NCBI GenBank assembly: GCA_021780495.1
Contig: JAJXYO010000048.1
Location: forward strand, 1 to 64,000
From: Deltaproteobacteria bacterium
GTDB lineage: Bacteria > Desulfobacterota > Desulfuromonadia > Geobacterales > Pseudopelobacteraceae
Reading direction: 5' to 3'
DNA: 64,000 nucleotides
Part shown: positions 50,685-60,284 of the stretch, in pieces
Layout of the letters: the number at the start of each line of letters is the position of its first letter
Position numbering within the stretch: position 1 is the stretch's first letter
Notes under the pieces: generated by a model
Database searches by the model: none
Told to the model about the DNA's origin: nothing
What the model saw: the letters and a program-made list of their open reading frames with translations, nothing else
Position numbers and translations under genes: made by a program

Positions 50685-50701
50685 GGCATTCAACTTGCTA
50701 A
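50684..50701 (+). promoter_or_regulatory. sigma-54 promoter of alcohol dehydrogenase gene
   Basis: TTGGCATTCAACTTGCT, GG-N10-GC, 200 bases before the ATG at 50901. The 200-base leader has no recognised element. Confidence 0.8.
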
Positions 50702-50900
50702 AGTTATTATCAACTCGATCATAACGGGCCTTGAAGTGTAGCCAGTCGGCTCTTTTGCAGCGAATGTAGATGATCGTATAACCAAGTTATGAGGAGGTGG
50801 TGGCGAAGTCTGAAAGGACACTTGCAGGAGAGGATGAAGCTTTTCAATGTAATCAAGTCAGCGCAAACAAAAAACACACACCAAAAAGGAGGAAGTACCC

Positions 50901-52106
50901 ATGTCACACAACAAAGACGTCAAACGGACCCTTAAGAATGAAAGACTGGAATACCCGATCAAGATGATGCATGCATATCCTTCCGTAAATGTCGGCTGGG
51001 GCGCACACACCATGGTTGGCAATGATGCCAGAGCACTGGGTATGACCAATGCCCTGATCGTAACCACCGGCCTTCGTGGCACCGGCATTGTCGAGACAAT
51101 CCAGGGCGTGTTGAAAGCTGCCGGGGTTGCTTCTGAAGTGTTTGATAAAGTTACTCCCAACCCTAAAGACCATGAAGTTATGGCCGGCGCCAAGGTTTTG
51201 GCAGCTGGTAAATTCGACGGCATCATCAGCCTCGGCGGCGGCAGCTCTCACGACTGCTGCAAGGCCATCAAACTCGTTCACAGCCATGACGGCCAGGATG
51301 TACGTACTTTCGAAGGCGCATTCAAAGCAACCAAGGCCAACACGATTCCTCAGCTTGCCATCAACACCACTTCAGGTACCGGTTCGGAAGTATCTTGCTT
51401 CTCGATCATCAACCATACCGATAAGAAGTACAAAATGGCCTTGTTCGATCCGAACTGCACACCCAGCAAATCAGTCAACGACCCGTTGATCCATCAGTGT
51501 ATGCCTGGCGACCTGGCCGGCTACACCGGCATGGACGCCCTTGCACATGGCGTTGAAGCCATCACTTCCCGCCTGGGTGTTGTCTCGGCCTACGGTCCTG
51601 GCCTGAGCGCAATATCATTGATCTTCGGCAACCTGCGTCAATCGGCAATGAACAGGAACAACGACAAAGCCATCGAAGCGATGGTCTGGGCTGAAATGGC
51701 CGCAGCCTATAGCTTCAACAGCGCCGGTCTCGGCCTGATTCACAGTATGGCTCATGCTCTGGGCGGTATGTACGACGCTCCTCACGGACTCTGCAACGCC
51801 ATCGGCCTTGGTCCTGTCATGACATTCAACCTGCCGGCCTGCCCTGAGCGTTTCAGGATGATGGCACAGGCTGCCGGTATCGACACAAACGGCATGTCTG
51901 ACATGAAAGCCGGTCATGCCTTTATCGACGCATGTCTGGAACTGAAAGCTGACCTGGGCATCACCAAGACCTTCACGGATCTTGGCCTGCTCGAAAAAGA
52001 CGTCGAAGGTCTGTCACGCTTCTCGGTAAACGATATCTGTACAGAGGGCAATCCTACTGACACAGGTCTGCAGGATATGATCAAGATCTTCCATCAGTGC
52101 ATGTAA
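50901..52106 (+). CDS. iron-containing alcohol dehydrogenase (methanol dehydrogenase-like)
   Basis: Catabolic group III alcohol dehydrogenase of 401 residues. GGGSSHDCCKAIKL is the nucleotide loop, NTTSGTGSEVSCF the following motif, and DALAHGVEA, HSMAHALGG and YDAPHGLCNA hold the metal. Unlike the two ErcA-like copies it has no kinase partner and has a strong ribosome site (AAAGGAGG, spacing eight), so it is likely the main ethanol-oxidising enzyme, feeding the acylating aldehyde dehydrogenase. Codon use is biased to C/G-ending codons, consistent with high expression. Confidence 0.92.
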   Translation: MSHNKDVKRTLKNERLEYPIKMMHAYPSVNVGWGAHTMVGNDARALGMTNALIVTTGLRGTGIVETIQGVLKAAGVASEVFDKVTPNPKDHEVMAGAKVLAAGKFDGIISLGGGSSHDCCKAIKLVHSHDGQDVRTFEGAFKATKANTIPQLAINTTSGTGSEVSCFSIINHTDKKYKMALFDPNCTPSKSVNDPLIHQCMPGDLAGYTGMDALAHGVEAITSRLGVVSAYGPGLSAISLIFGNLRQSAMNRNNDKAIEAMVWAEMAAAYSFNSAGLGLIHSMAHALGGMYDAPHGLCNAIGLGPVMTFNLPACPERFRMMAQAAGIDTNGMSDMKAGHAFIDACLELKADLGITKTFTDLGLLEKDVEGLSRFSVNDICTEGNPTDTGLQDMIKIFHQCM

Positions 52107-52144
52107 CAAACATGTAACTCATTGTGTGTCTATGTGATGTTATG

Positions 52145-52199
52145 CCGCTGGCCCCGAAGGGAACGTACCCCCTCAGCGGGCGCCAGCGGTTTTTATTTA
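52145..52199 (+). terminator. intrinsic terminator after alcohol dehydrogenase gene
   Basis: CCGCTGGC / GCCAGCGG stem around a GC-rich loop, followed by TTTTTATTTATT, 40 bases past the stop. Confidence 0.88.
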
Positions 52200-52314
52200 T
52201 TGAGATTTGATACTGCACCTGAAACACCATACACGCTGTTTCCTCCGGGCAAGGCACAATGATTGCAATGTTATTGGTCGTCGGGAGATTTAAATTCAAC
52301 GCTGCGAGGCCATC

Positions 52315-53217
52315 ATGATAAGCGAACAAGGGGTTAAGGATCTTCTCAACACAGGTGGCTACATTGCCGACGATGCCATCGCTACCGCCGTTTTTCTGGC
52401 TCTCCACATGGAGAAGCCGATCCTGATCGAAGGCCCTCCCGGCGTAGGAAAGACCGGTCTGGCCAAGGCACTCTCCACGGCCCTGGATTTCCCGCTGGTG
52501 AGATTGCAGTGCTACGAAGGGATCGACGAGGGCAAGGCCCTGTACGACTGGGAGTACGGCAAGCAGTTGCTCTATACCCAGTTGCTGCGTACCCAGCTTG
52601 ACACCTATCTCTCCGTATCGGCAGACCTGCGGGAAGCCGTCGAGCGTCTTTCTGCTGAGGAAAGCCTGTTCTTCTCCAAGAACTTCCTGGTGCAACGTCC
52701 GATTCTGCGCAGCTTTCTGTCGGAAAAACGTTCGCTGCTGCTAATCGACGAGATCGACCGCTCCGACGACGAGTTTGAAGCGCTGCTGCTGGAGTGTCTG
52801 AGTGATTTTCAGGTTTCGATCCCCGAACTGGGAGTGATCGAGGCCAAGAGAAAGCCGCTCACGATTCTGACCAGTAACGGTACACGCATGATCTCCGATG
52901 CGCTACGGCGCCGCTGCCTGTATCTCTATATCGGGTATCCGGAACTGGAGCGTGAGGTCGCAATCGTGCGGGTAAAATTCCCTGAAATCTGTGAGGATCT
53001 GGCGCGCCAGATGGTGAGTTTCCTGCGTAAGGCCCGTGACTTGAACCTGCGCAAGCCCCCCAGTGTTTCTGAAACCCTGGACTGGGCCCAGGTGCTTTCG
53101 ATCCTGAAGGCCACGCAACTCACGCCAGAGATCGTCGCCAATACGGTGGGGGTGATTGCCAAGCACCAGACCGACCTGCAGAAGGTAACGGATCTGGCTG
53201 CCCAGGAATTGAGCTAG
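52315..53217 (+). CDS. MoxR/CoxD-like AAA+ ATPase
   Basis: ATPase of 300 residues: Walker A EGPPGVGKT (about residues 39-47), Walker B LLLIDEIDRSD, and sensor-1 ILTSNGTR with RRRC arginine finger region. CoxD, in this group, is an AAA+ ATPase required to mature the molybdenum CO dehydrogenase. The next gene, two bases later, is the VWA partner, as in coxDE. It may mature Mop or another Mo hydroxylase; this is inferred from the pair. Confidence 0.88.
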   Translation: MISEQGVKDLLNTGGYIADDAIATAVFLALHMEKPILIEGPPGVGKTGLAKALSTALDFPLVRLQCYEGIDEGKALYDWEYGKQLLYTQLLRTQLDTYLSVSADLREAVERLSAEESLFFSKNFLVQRPILRSFLSEKRSLLLIDEIDRSDDEFEALLLECLSDFQVSIPELGVIEAKRKPLTILTSNGTRMISDALRRRCLYLYIGYPELEREVAIVRVKFPEICEDLARQMVSFLRKARDLNLRKPPSVSETLDWAQVLSILKATQLTPEIVANTVGVIAKHQTDLQKVTDLAAQELS

Positions 53218-53219
53218 TC

Positions 53220-54635
53220 ATGGAACGGATCATCGCCGGTTTCGTCGCAGATCTTCGTAAGAGCGGCATCCGCGTCTCACCCGGTGAGAGCCTGGACGCG
53301 GTTCAGGCCTTGGGATTTTGCGGCATACATGACCGCAAATCATCCCGGCAGATCCTGCGTCTGACACTGGTGAAGAATGTCAACGACATCCCGACCTTCA
53401 ATGAGGTGTTTAACCGATACTTCAGCCGGTTTCAGTTCGTTGACCCGGACACGAATTTACCCGATCTCATGGACGCGGCCATCACCAATATGGAGGGAGA
53501 ATTCAACTACCTGGATCAACTGCCGGGAGACGATCACGACGAGAACGGCCCCCTGCTCAAACTGGACAGCGATATCAACCCGGAAGATTTGGCCGAACTG
53601 AAAAGCCTGACGGAGATCGACCCGGACGACACGGACGGCATTGAAATCACCGTGCAGATGAAGGGGTATCGCGGGAAGGCCAAGAAAGCCCCCCGCCCGA
53701 CGCGCCGTTACACGCAAAATCCGCTCACGATCGAACTCAACAAGAGCAACAGCACCCAGATGGGGATCACCTTTACGCCGGAAGAGCAGATCGCCATGCA
53801 GGATGTGGTCTCCCGCATGATGATGCGTCTCCGCAAAGATATGAAACGAATGAAGAACAACCAGAATCGCGGGAAGTTGCATGTCATCAAGACGATCCAG
53901 AAAAATTACCGCCACGATATGGTACCGTTCCAGGTGGCGCTGCGCCGCAAACGCCGGGAAAAGCCCCGGCTGGTGGTACTCTGCGATGTCAGTTTTTCCG
54001 TAAGCCACGCCTCGCGCTTCATGCTGCTGCTGCTGCATACCCTGCATAATCAGATGCTGGATGTCCGCAGTTTCATCTTCAACCGGGAGGTGGCGGAAAT
54101 CACCGAGATGCTCGCCAACATGCCGGTCAACGACCTGATGGAAACCATCGACATGGGCGATATCATCGATCTGGATGAAAACAGCAGCTTCGGCCAGGTA
54201 TTTCTGGCCTTCAAGAAACGCTACCTGGAAAACCTGCGCGGCCGACCGGCCTTTATCATCCTGGGTGACGCCCGCAACAATTACGATGAGGCCAATGACT
54301 GGGTGCTGGACGAGATTCGCGAAAAGGCCCGCTACATGCTCTGGCTTACCCCTGAAGAACGGGACACCTGGAGTCGCGGCGATTGTTTGATGGACATCTA
54401 CGGCTCCTATTGCGACAAGGTGGAGGTCGTAAAAACGGTCGAGGATCTGAGCCTGGTTGTGGAAGACCTGCTCCGCGACATCTATGCCGACCGTGCACAC
54501 CCGATAGACAGGAAACGCCTGTTGGAAGCCAAAGCAGCGGAAATCTACGATTCCAAGGACTATTATACCCGTGGCACGAGCGGCGGCGCTGGCAGTGAAC
54601 CGGTTTTTGACCCGGCCGGCCGCAGCCATTGGTGA
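53220..54635 (+). CDS. VWA-domain protein, CoxE-like
   Basis: Protein of 471 residues. The C-terminal von Willebrand A fold has the MIDAS motif DVSFSVS (about residue 258) and LGDARNNY. The N-terminal region is the CoxE/DUF58-type helical part with acidic stretches around residues 100-145. With the preceding ATPase it forms a MoxR/VWA chaperone pair. Two bases separate the genes. Confidence 0.88.
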   Translation: MERIIAGFVADLRKSGIRVSPGESLDAVQALGFCGIHDRKSSRQILRLTLVKNVNDIPTFNEVFNRYFSRFQFVDPDTNLPDLMDAAITNMEGEFNYLDQLPGDDHDENGPLLKLDSDINPEDLAELKSLTEIDPDDTDGIEITVQMKGYRGKAKKAPRPTRRYTQNPLTIELNKSNSTQMGITFTPEEQIAMQDVVSRMMMRLRKDMKRMKNNQNRGKLHVIKTIQKNYRHDMVPFQVALRRKRREKPRLVVLCDVSFSVSHASRFMLLLLHTLHNQMLDVRSFIFNREVAEITEMLANMPVNDLMETIDMGDIIDLDENSSFGQVFLAFKKRYLENLRGRPAFIILGDARNNYDEANDWVLDEIREKARYMLWLTPEERDTWSRGDCLMDIYGSYCDKVEVVKTVEDLSLVVEDLLRDIYADRAHPIDRKRLLEAKAAEIYDSKDYYTRGTSGGAGSEPVFDPAGRSHW

Positions 54636-54690
54636 CCACCTGAAAGAGCAAGTACCACCCCCTGATAAATGTCGACGAAAAGGAGTAGCT

Positions 54691-55002
54691 ATGAGTTGCG
54701 ATAGCAAACATCACCAGATGCACATGTGTGCCCTTAAGGCCCAGGGACTGGACGACTGCATCAAGAGTCTTTCAGACCATCCCACGGTTGAATGCAGACA
54801 ATGCGGAGCCAAGGCGAACAGTTCCCAAAACCTGTGCGCCGCCCATCTGGGCGAATGGGCCCCAAGTGTGGAGGGCGGCCATGGCACGGTCAGCCTGGAT
54901 GAGATCGGCAAGCCGCACGAGGGCTCGGCCGTGCACAACGATAGCGATCCCCAGATTGATATCAAACAGGTACCTGGGGATGGCGTCTGCGGTGGATACT
55001 GA
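54691..55002 (+). CDS. small Cys/His-rich protein
   Basis: Protein of 103 residues. Cys and His cluster near the start (CDSKHHQMHMCALKAQG), and a possible zinc knuckle (CRQCGAKANSSQNLCAAH) is in the middle. The last third is acidic. AAAGGAG five bases before ATG 54691 decides the start. It lies between the CoxE-like and GldA-like genes; function unknown. Confidence 0.65.
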   Translation: MSCDSKHHQMHMCALKAQGLDDCIKSLSDHPTVECRQCGAKANSSQNLCAAHLGEWAPSVEGGHGTVSLDEIGKPHEGSAVHNDSDPQIDIKQVPGDGVCGGY

Positions 55003-55024
55003 AGGTGACTAAGGAAGTGAGCCT

Positions 55025-56137
55025 ATGAGCCGGATGCTGTTTTCGCCAGGTCGTTATATCCAGGGCGCAGGTGCCATCAAGGAAATTGGTGTGCACGCCG
55101 CGCGCATCGGCACGTCTGCCCTGGTTATCGGAGGGAAGACCGCTCTGTCGTTGTGCGCTCAGGACATCCTGGATAGTTTCAGCGCACATGGCCTCTCCTG
55201 TCATCAGGAATGCTTCCAGGGGGTATCATCCCAGCAGGAAATCAGACGACTCACGGGACTGGCAGCAGCCAACCGGGTCGATGTCATTATCGCGCTGGGT
55301 GGCGGGGCTGTCATAGACGCCGGCAAGGCGGTAGCGCATGAGATGAACCTACCGGTTATTGTCGTCCCGACGGTGGTATCAACCGATGCACCCTGCTCCG
55401 CACTGTCGGTAATCTACAGCGACACAGGTGTATTCGAGCGCTACCTGTTTTTGCGAAAAAACCCGGATTGCATCCTGGTCGATACGACGTTAGTGGCCGG
55501 GGCGCCGGTCAGATTCCTTGTGGCCGGGATGGGGGATGCCCTGGCCACCTTCTGGGAATCCGATACCTGCTTCAGAAGCGGAAAACCCAATCCGCTTACC
55601 GGGGGAGCCCTTCCCACTCTGGCTACCAGGGCACTGGCGCGGCTCTGCTACGAAACATTGCGGGAATCCGGTCTTCAGGCAAAGCTGGCGGTCGAAAGAC
55701 ATGTGATTACACCGGCGGTAGAAGCGATTGTCGAGGCAAATACCCTGTTGAGCGGACTGAGCTCAGAAAACGGCGGACACGCCGCTGCGCATTCGATTCA
55801 TAACGGCCTGACGACCTTGAAAGCGGCGGGTGACAAGCTCCATGGCGAAAAAGTCGCCTTCGGGCTCCTGGCCCAGCTGGTGCTGGAGGGACGCCCTGCC
55901 AGCGCCATCGAAGAGGTACAGGATTTCTGTTTCAGCGTAGGACTGCCGCTCTGCCTGGAAGATCTCGGCATCGCAAACCCCGGCCCGGACGACGTCGAAC
56001 AGATTGCCGCCGCAGCTGTTGCAGCAGGCGAGACCATACATTCCAGCTGGTTTCCTGTTACTGCCGATATGGTCGCAGCTGCCATCTGGACGGCTGATGC
56101 CCTGGGAACACACTACAAAATGGCTTCCCGATGCTGA
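55025..56137 (+). CDS. gldA: glycerol dehydrogenase-like iron/zinc alcohol dehydrogenase
   Basis: Protein of 370 residues of the GldA class: LVIGGKTAL, GGGAVIDAGKAVA, VVPTVVSTDAPCS; metal ligands in GMGDALATF, ENGGHAAAHSIHN and LHGEKVAFG. It normally oxidises vicinal diols. Its stop overlaps the start of a PAS kinase (ATGCTGA), the third such enzyme-kinase pair in the window. Confidence 0.88.
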   Translation: MSRMLFSPGRYIQGAGAIKEIGVHAARIGTSALVIGGKTALSLCAQDILDSFSAHGLSCHQECFQGVSSQQEIRRLTGLAAANRVDVIIALGGGAVIDAGKAVAHEMNLPVIVVPTVVSTDAPCSALSVIYSDTGVFERYLFLRKNPDCILVDTTLVAGAPVRFLVAGMGDALATFWESDTCFRSGKPNPLTGGALPTLATRALARLCYETLRESGLQAKLAVERHVITPAVEAIVEANTLLSGLSSENGGHAAAHSIHNGLTTLKAAGDKLHGEKVAFGLLAQLVLEGRPASAIEEVQDFCFSVGLPLCLEDLGIANPGPDDVEQIAAAAVAAGETIHSSWFPVTADMVAAAIWTADALGTHYKMASRC

Positions 56138-58146
56138 ACCACCCTTCTGACACACCACTCGCCGCCGCTGCCGCGGGCACTTCGCTTCCCGGCACAGACC
56201 TGGAAACGCTACAGCTCCTGCAACAATCGCAACAGCAGGTACAAGACCTGGAACGGCAGCTCGAAAATCTGCAAAACGCCAATCTGGAATTGAAGGCATC
56301 GCGGAATAAATACGCTCTGCTGTATGACTGCGCCCCTGTAGGCTATTTCACCTTCGACCGCGAAGGAGAAATACGGACCGTTAACCTGACCGGGGCCAGC
56401 CTGTTGGGGGGCGAACGCGCCATTCTGGTCAACCTCCATTTCGAGCAGTTCGTAGCCGTGGAAGATCGCTTCATATTTGCCGATTTCCTGCGGATGGTCT
56501 TTCTGGGACGCGATAAGATCACCTGCCGGGTGAAGCTGTCAATACAGGACAGACCGCCGTTGTATGTGCGGATCGAGGCGATGGCTGCCGGGATGGGTGA
56601 CGAGTGCCACGCCGCGATGGTGGATATCACCGAACGTAAACGGGCGGAAGAGCACTTGCGCGAGAGCGAATACAATCTGGCCAAGGCTCAATCGATGTCC
56701 CATGTAGGTTCCTGGCGTTCGGACCCCCTGACCGGTGAACTGCGGGTATCGGACGAACTGCTCCGAATCATGAATCTCAGCCGCGAAGAAGCCAGCCCGG
56801 AGGCCTTAACAAACCTTATCCACCCGGAAGATCGCGATGCCGCCATGGCCCTGTTACGGCAAGGCACTGAACATGGTACTACCTATGAGATCGAACATCG
56901 GCTGCTGCTGAAAGACGGCACCTCCAAATGGGTCTATACAACGGTCGAGCCGTCAGTCAATATCGCCCGGCAGGTCGTGAAACTGTACGGTACAACCCAG
57001 GATATCTCTGAACGCAAAAAGGACGAGGTCCGATTACGAAACAAGAAAAACGAGCTGCAAGCGATCTTCGATGCTGTCAATGATGGTGTCATCGTCTTTG
57101 ACCATAACGGTTCCATACAGCATCTCAATCACATCTGCCCGCAGTTTTTCCCGGAGGAGGTCCTTGCCGGAGGTGGCTGCCGGGACGTATTTCATCCGGA
57201 TGTGGCCTTCTCACCGCATAATTGCCCGGTTGAGCTGGCTCTGCATGGCGAACGGGTAGAGACATCCCTGGTTTCTGTACGGGAAGGACACAACACCCGC
57301 TACATCGATATCACGGCCAACCCCATCAAGGATGAACTGGGTGAAAAAACCCGGGCGCTCGTATTCATGCGGGATGTGACCCTGAAGCGCCTTCATGAAA
57401 TGCAGTTGATTCAAACCGAAAAAATGTCTAGTATCGGAGTCCTCGCCACGGGGATCGCCCATGAGATCAACAACCCGCTCACCTCGGTGGCGGGCTACGC
57501 CGAGGCGCTCCTGCGACGCTTTCGCGACGAGCCCTCGCTGGGTACGGACAACAGGCTGGATGACTTCCCCAAATATCTGGAGGTGATTGTCCGCGAGGCA
57601 TACCACTGCAAGGGGATTATCGGCAGTCTGCTCAATTTCGGCAGAAAATCTGACGGCTTGATCGGGACCGTAAACCTCAACGGACTGCTGCTGGAAATCC
57701 TTGAGCTGTTAAAGCACCAGCCCAACTATCGAGAGATGGAGGTCGTAGCCACGTTGAAGGAGAATATCCCTGCCATCCTCGGTGACCCATCCGGTCTGCG
57801 CCAGGTTTTCATGAACCTGTTGATAAACGCCTGCCACGCAATCAAGGATGGCGGCCGGGTCGAGATATCATCGACCTATTCCGATAAGGAGCGGGCGATT
57901 CTGGTTCAGGTTTCTGATACGGGCTGTGGCATTGCGCACGATGTCATTGACCGGATCTGGGACCCGTTTTTCACCACCAAAGAGGTTGGCAAGGGGGTTG
58001 GTCTCGGACTGGCGCTCTCATACAATATTGTCAAGCGTCATGGCGGCGAGATCAGCGTGAAGAGTACCGCCGGTGAAGGCTCACAATTTACGGTACGGTT
58101 ACCGGTGCGCTGTGAACAAGAGAACGTACGTGGTGCGGAACTCTAA
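56131..58146 (+). CDS. three-PAS histidine kinase with Cys-rich PAS
   Basis: Soluble kinase of 671 residues. A coiled coil (about 25-60), PAS 1 (65-175), PAS 2 (180-300, PAS/PAC fold), PAS 3 (305-425) with HICPQFFPEE, GGGCRDVFHP and HNCPVELAL, then HisKA (ATGIAHEINNPLTSVAGYAE) and HATPase (LLINACHAIKDG, DTGCGIAHDV, GVGLGLALSYN). PAS 3 onwards is closely related to the kinase at 45072. No receiver or regulator follows directly; the next gene is a PAS protein. Confidence 0.9.
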   Translation: MLNHPSDTPLAAAAAGTSLPGTDLETLQLLQQSQQQVQDLERQLENLQNANLELKASRNKYALLYDCAPVGYFTFDREGEIRTVNLTGASLLGGERAILVNLHFEQFVAVEDRFIFADFLRMVFLGRDKITCRVKLSIQDRPPLYVRIEAMAAGMGDECHAAMVDITERKRAEEHLRESEYNLAKAQSMSHVGSWRSDPLTGELRVSDELLRIMNLSREEASPEALTNLIHPEDRDAAMALLRQGTEHGTTYEIEHRLLLKDGTSKWVYTTVEPSVNIARQVVKLYGTTQDISERKKDEVRLRNKKNELQAIFDAVNDGVIVFDHNGSIQHLNHICPQFFPEEVLAGGGCRDVFHPDVAFSPHNCPVELALHGERVETSLVSVREGHNTRYIDITANPIKDELGEKTRALVFMRDVTLKRLHEMQLIQTEKMSSIGVLATGIAHEINNPLTSVAGYAEALLRRFRDEPSLGTDNRLDDFPKYLEVIVREAYHCKGIIGSLLNFGRKSDGLIGTVNLNGLLLEILELLKHQPNYREMEVVATLKENIPAILGDPSGLRQVFMNLLINACHAIKDGGRVEISSTYSDKERAILVQVSDTGCGIAHDVIDRIWDPFFTTKEVGKGVGLGLALSYNIVKRHGGEISVKSTAGEGSQFTVRLPVRCEQENVRGAEL

Positions 58147-58158
58147 CCATAGGTAACC

Positions 58159-58782
58159 GTGGATGTTGATATGAATCAGGCCACCCCGGAGCTGGCGCCA
58201 AATACGAAAAGCATACTGGATGCTATCCCCGCCTTTGTATTCGCGGTAGACGAAGACGTGCGCATCATTGAATATAACAGTGCGGCGGCGGCGCTCATCG
58301 ACAACAATCGCAGCGCCATCAGCGACATGCGGGCCGGAGAAGCCCTGCACTGCATCCATTCGCGCGACGTGCCCGAAGGATGCGGGCATGCCACCATCTG
58401 CCAGGATTGTATCATCCGGAACTCGGTTGGGATGGCACTCAGGGGCGATAAGGTTTACCGCAAGCGGGCCAAGATTGAACTCAACAGGAAAGGCCGCACA
58501 GCCGAAATCTTTGCCGTGATAACCGCTTCACCGATTGAGCTGGATGGCAGGAAACTGGTATTGCTGCTGATCGAAGACATCAGCGAACTGATAGCGATTC
58601 AGGACATCGTACCGATCTGCATGAAGTGCAAGAAAGTCCAGAGCGTTGACGAATTCTGGACTGCGATTGAATTGTACTTCAAGAAGAACTGGGGAATCGA
58701 TTTTTCCCACGGATACTGTCCGGAATGCGGCGATGAGGTAAAAAAACAGTTTAAAGAGTTCATTGATATCAACAAAAGTTAA
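58159..58782 (+). CDS. PAS protein with Cys cluster and C-terminal zinc-ribbon
   Basis: Protein of 207 residues. The PAS domain (about 20-140) contains CIHSRDVPEGCGHATICQDC, a Cys arrangement suited to metal or cluster binding. A C-terminal module (PICMKCKKVQSVDEFW, SHGYCPECGDEVKKQF) is one commonly found at the end of sensor proteins. No kinase domain. The start is a GTG at 58159 (ATG 58171 possible), 13 bases after the kinase stop. It is likely a sensory partner of that kinase. Confidence 0.75.
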   Translation: MDVDMNQATPELAPNTKSILDAIPAFVFAVDEDVRIIEYNSAAAALIDNNRSAISDMRAGEALHCIHSRDVPEGCGHATICQDCIIRNSVGMALRGDKVYRKRAKIELNRKGRTAEIFAVITASPIELDGRKLVLLLIEDISELIAIQDIVPICMKCKKVQSVDEFWTAIELYFKKNWGIDFSHGYCPECGDEVKKQFKEFIDINKS

Positions 58783-58867
58783 ATCAGTGCTTCGGCAGTA
58801 CAGCCTATCGGGGCGCGGCCACCAACAAGCTTTCATTCCGCCATATCGGTGTTTCAGCGCATCCCCC

Positions 58868-58972
58868 CTACCCCGCTACGACCGGAAGCAGCAAGGTAAA
58901 GGTCGTTCCCTTGCCGACCTCGCTTTCGCCTGTATCTCACCCTTGTGCTTCTTAACGATGCCGCAGGCTACA
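58868..58972 (-). pseudogene. remnant of histidine kinase C-terminus
   Basis: The minus-strand frame reads IVKKHKGEIQ, then after a one-base deletion EVGKGTTFTLLLPVVAG and a stop. This matches, nearly base for base, the last 30 codons of the kinase at 61953 (IVKKHNGEIQVESEVGKGTTFTLLLPIITG). The rest of the gene is missing. Confidence 0.8.
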
Positions 58973-59081
58973 CATTACACAATTCACCGTCATTGCTGAT
59001 CCAGTCAGATGGGTAACCCTGACACCACATCCGCCCGTTTTGCCTCATTTTAAGGCTTGGAGCTGCCCCCCTCATATTCCC

Positions 59082-59288
59082 TTACTCATTGAATTTGGCA
59101 TTAACGTAGAGCCACACCGGCCACAGCACGAGGACAAAAGGGAACATATATTTTATGACGTCGGAATAGGTGAGGAATGCGAACATTCGTTCCACTTTTC
59201 CCGCAAACTTGCTCGTATCAGTGAGCACATAGATAAGTACGCCAATAAGTAAATAGACCGCTAACAGGGTGATCAAAATGGTTTTCAT
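59082..59288 (-). CDS. small two-helix membrane protein
   Basis: Protein of 68 residues with two hydrophobic helices (about 4-22 and 45-62) around a charged loop. GAGG five bases before ATG 59288. No known family. It stands alone. Confidence 0.5.
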   Translation of the reverse strand: MKTILITLLAVYLLIGVLIYVLTDTSKFAGKVERMFAFLTYSDVIKYMFPFVLVLWPVWLYVNAKFNE

Positions 59289-59513
59289 AAAGACCTCACG
59301 ATAGTAATGAGGCGTAGCGGGTTCACCGCTGTCGCCGATTATTGGACATTTTTCTGAATAGCGCCATTAGGGTCACCCATTTTTTTATCGCTCAACGGCT
59401 ATGAGTGTGACCGGAGCGGCAGATTTTCCGCCGCGACCGAGTCCACACGAGAGTTGGGACATCCCTTTCCTCAAATGTGAATGTGCAAAGATCGTCTCCA
59501 AATGGTCCACCCT

Positions 59514-60266
59514 TCAAAGTTGTAAAACACAACGCATATTTGTGACCAAACGCATAGCATGAGCTTCGCTAATTTCTTCAAACGTAGCATACGGAATTGA
59601 GGGTTTTATTAGAAAAAAATATCTTTTCCCGCCATTGAAGAAAAAGGTGTACTCCCTTTGCTTGTATGATGGGAAAATCCAGCCAAAAAACATACTCAAT
59701 GCAATTGTATTTTTGCCATCATGCAATTCACTTTGAATATATTGTTTTTTATAAAGCTCGACATTTTCGCTGCCATTGACTTTCACAAGAATTGGTCTGA
59801 TTCCTGTTATATGTTTTCGTATAATATATACTTCAGCAGTCTTATTGAGCTCAGCGCTAACTTTTGGATCTGATGAGCTTGTTAGTGAGAAATTCGATTG
59901 TGAAGTATCTTCTGGATAGATCTTCTGATTGATAAAATTCAAAAACTTGTACCAACAGTAGCAACCCGCAACTGAGAGTGGGCATGTGAGAAAGAAAGCA
60001 AGAATAGAAGCCGACTTTCCTGATTTGTTACCTCCAGCTGTAACCGACTGCCATGTATCTACAAGTGCAGGGAAATGATCCGCCACAAAAAAATAGTTGA
60101 TAGCCATCAGAACAAAAAATAAGGGGACTACAGTTAAAGAAAATAATATTCGTAGTGGTAGCCGAAATTTTGTATTCCTGTAGGCAATCCAAGAAGGTGG
60201 GACAAAGAATAGGAGCAAAAGTCCGCCGATGATGGTCGATATAATAATTTTGTCTTGATCTATCAT
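59514..60266 (-). CDS. membrane protein of unknown function
   Basis: Protein of 250 residues with three probable helices (about 8-25, 35-55 and 85-105) and a soluble C-terminal domain of about 130 residues. I chose ATG 60266; the longer frame to 60362 runs into the group II intron 3' domain. AT-rich and different in codon use from the neighbours, suggesting transfer with the intron. Confidence 0.6.
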   Translation of the reverse strand: MIDQDKIIISTIIGGLLLLFFVPPSWIAYRNTKFRLPLRILFSLTVVPLFFVLMAINYFFVADHFPALVDTWQSVTAGGNKSGKSASILAFFLTCPLSVAGCYCWYKFLNFINQKIYPEDTSQSNFSLTSSSDPKVSAELNKTAEVYIIRKHITGIRPILVKVNGSENVELYKKQYIQSELHDGKNTIALSMFFGWIFPSYKQREYTFFFNGGKRYFFLIKPSIPYATFEEISEAHAMRLVTNMRCVLQL

Positions 60267-60284
60267 TTTATTTTTCTCTTCACC

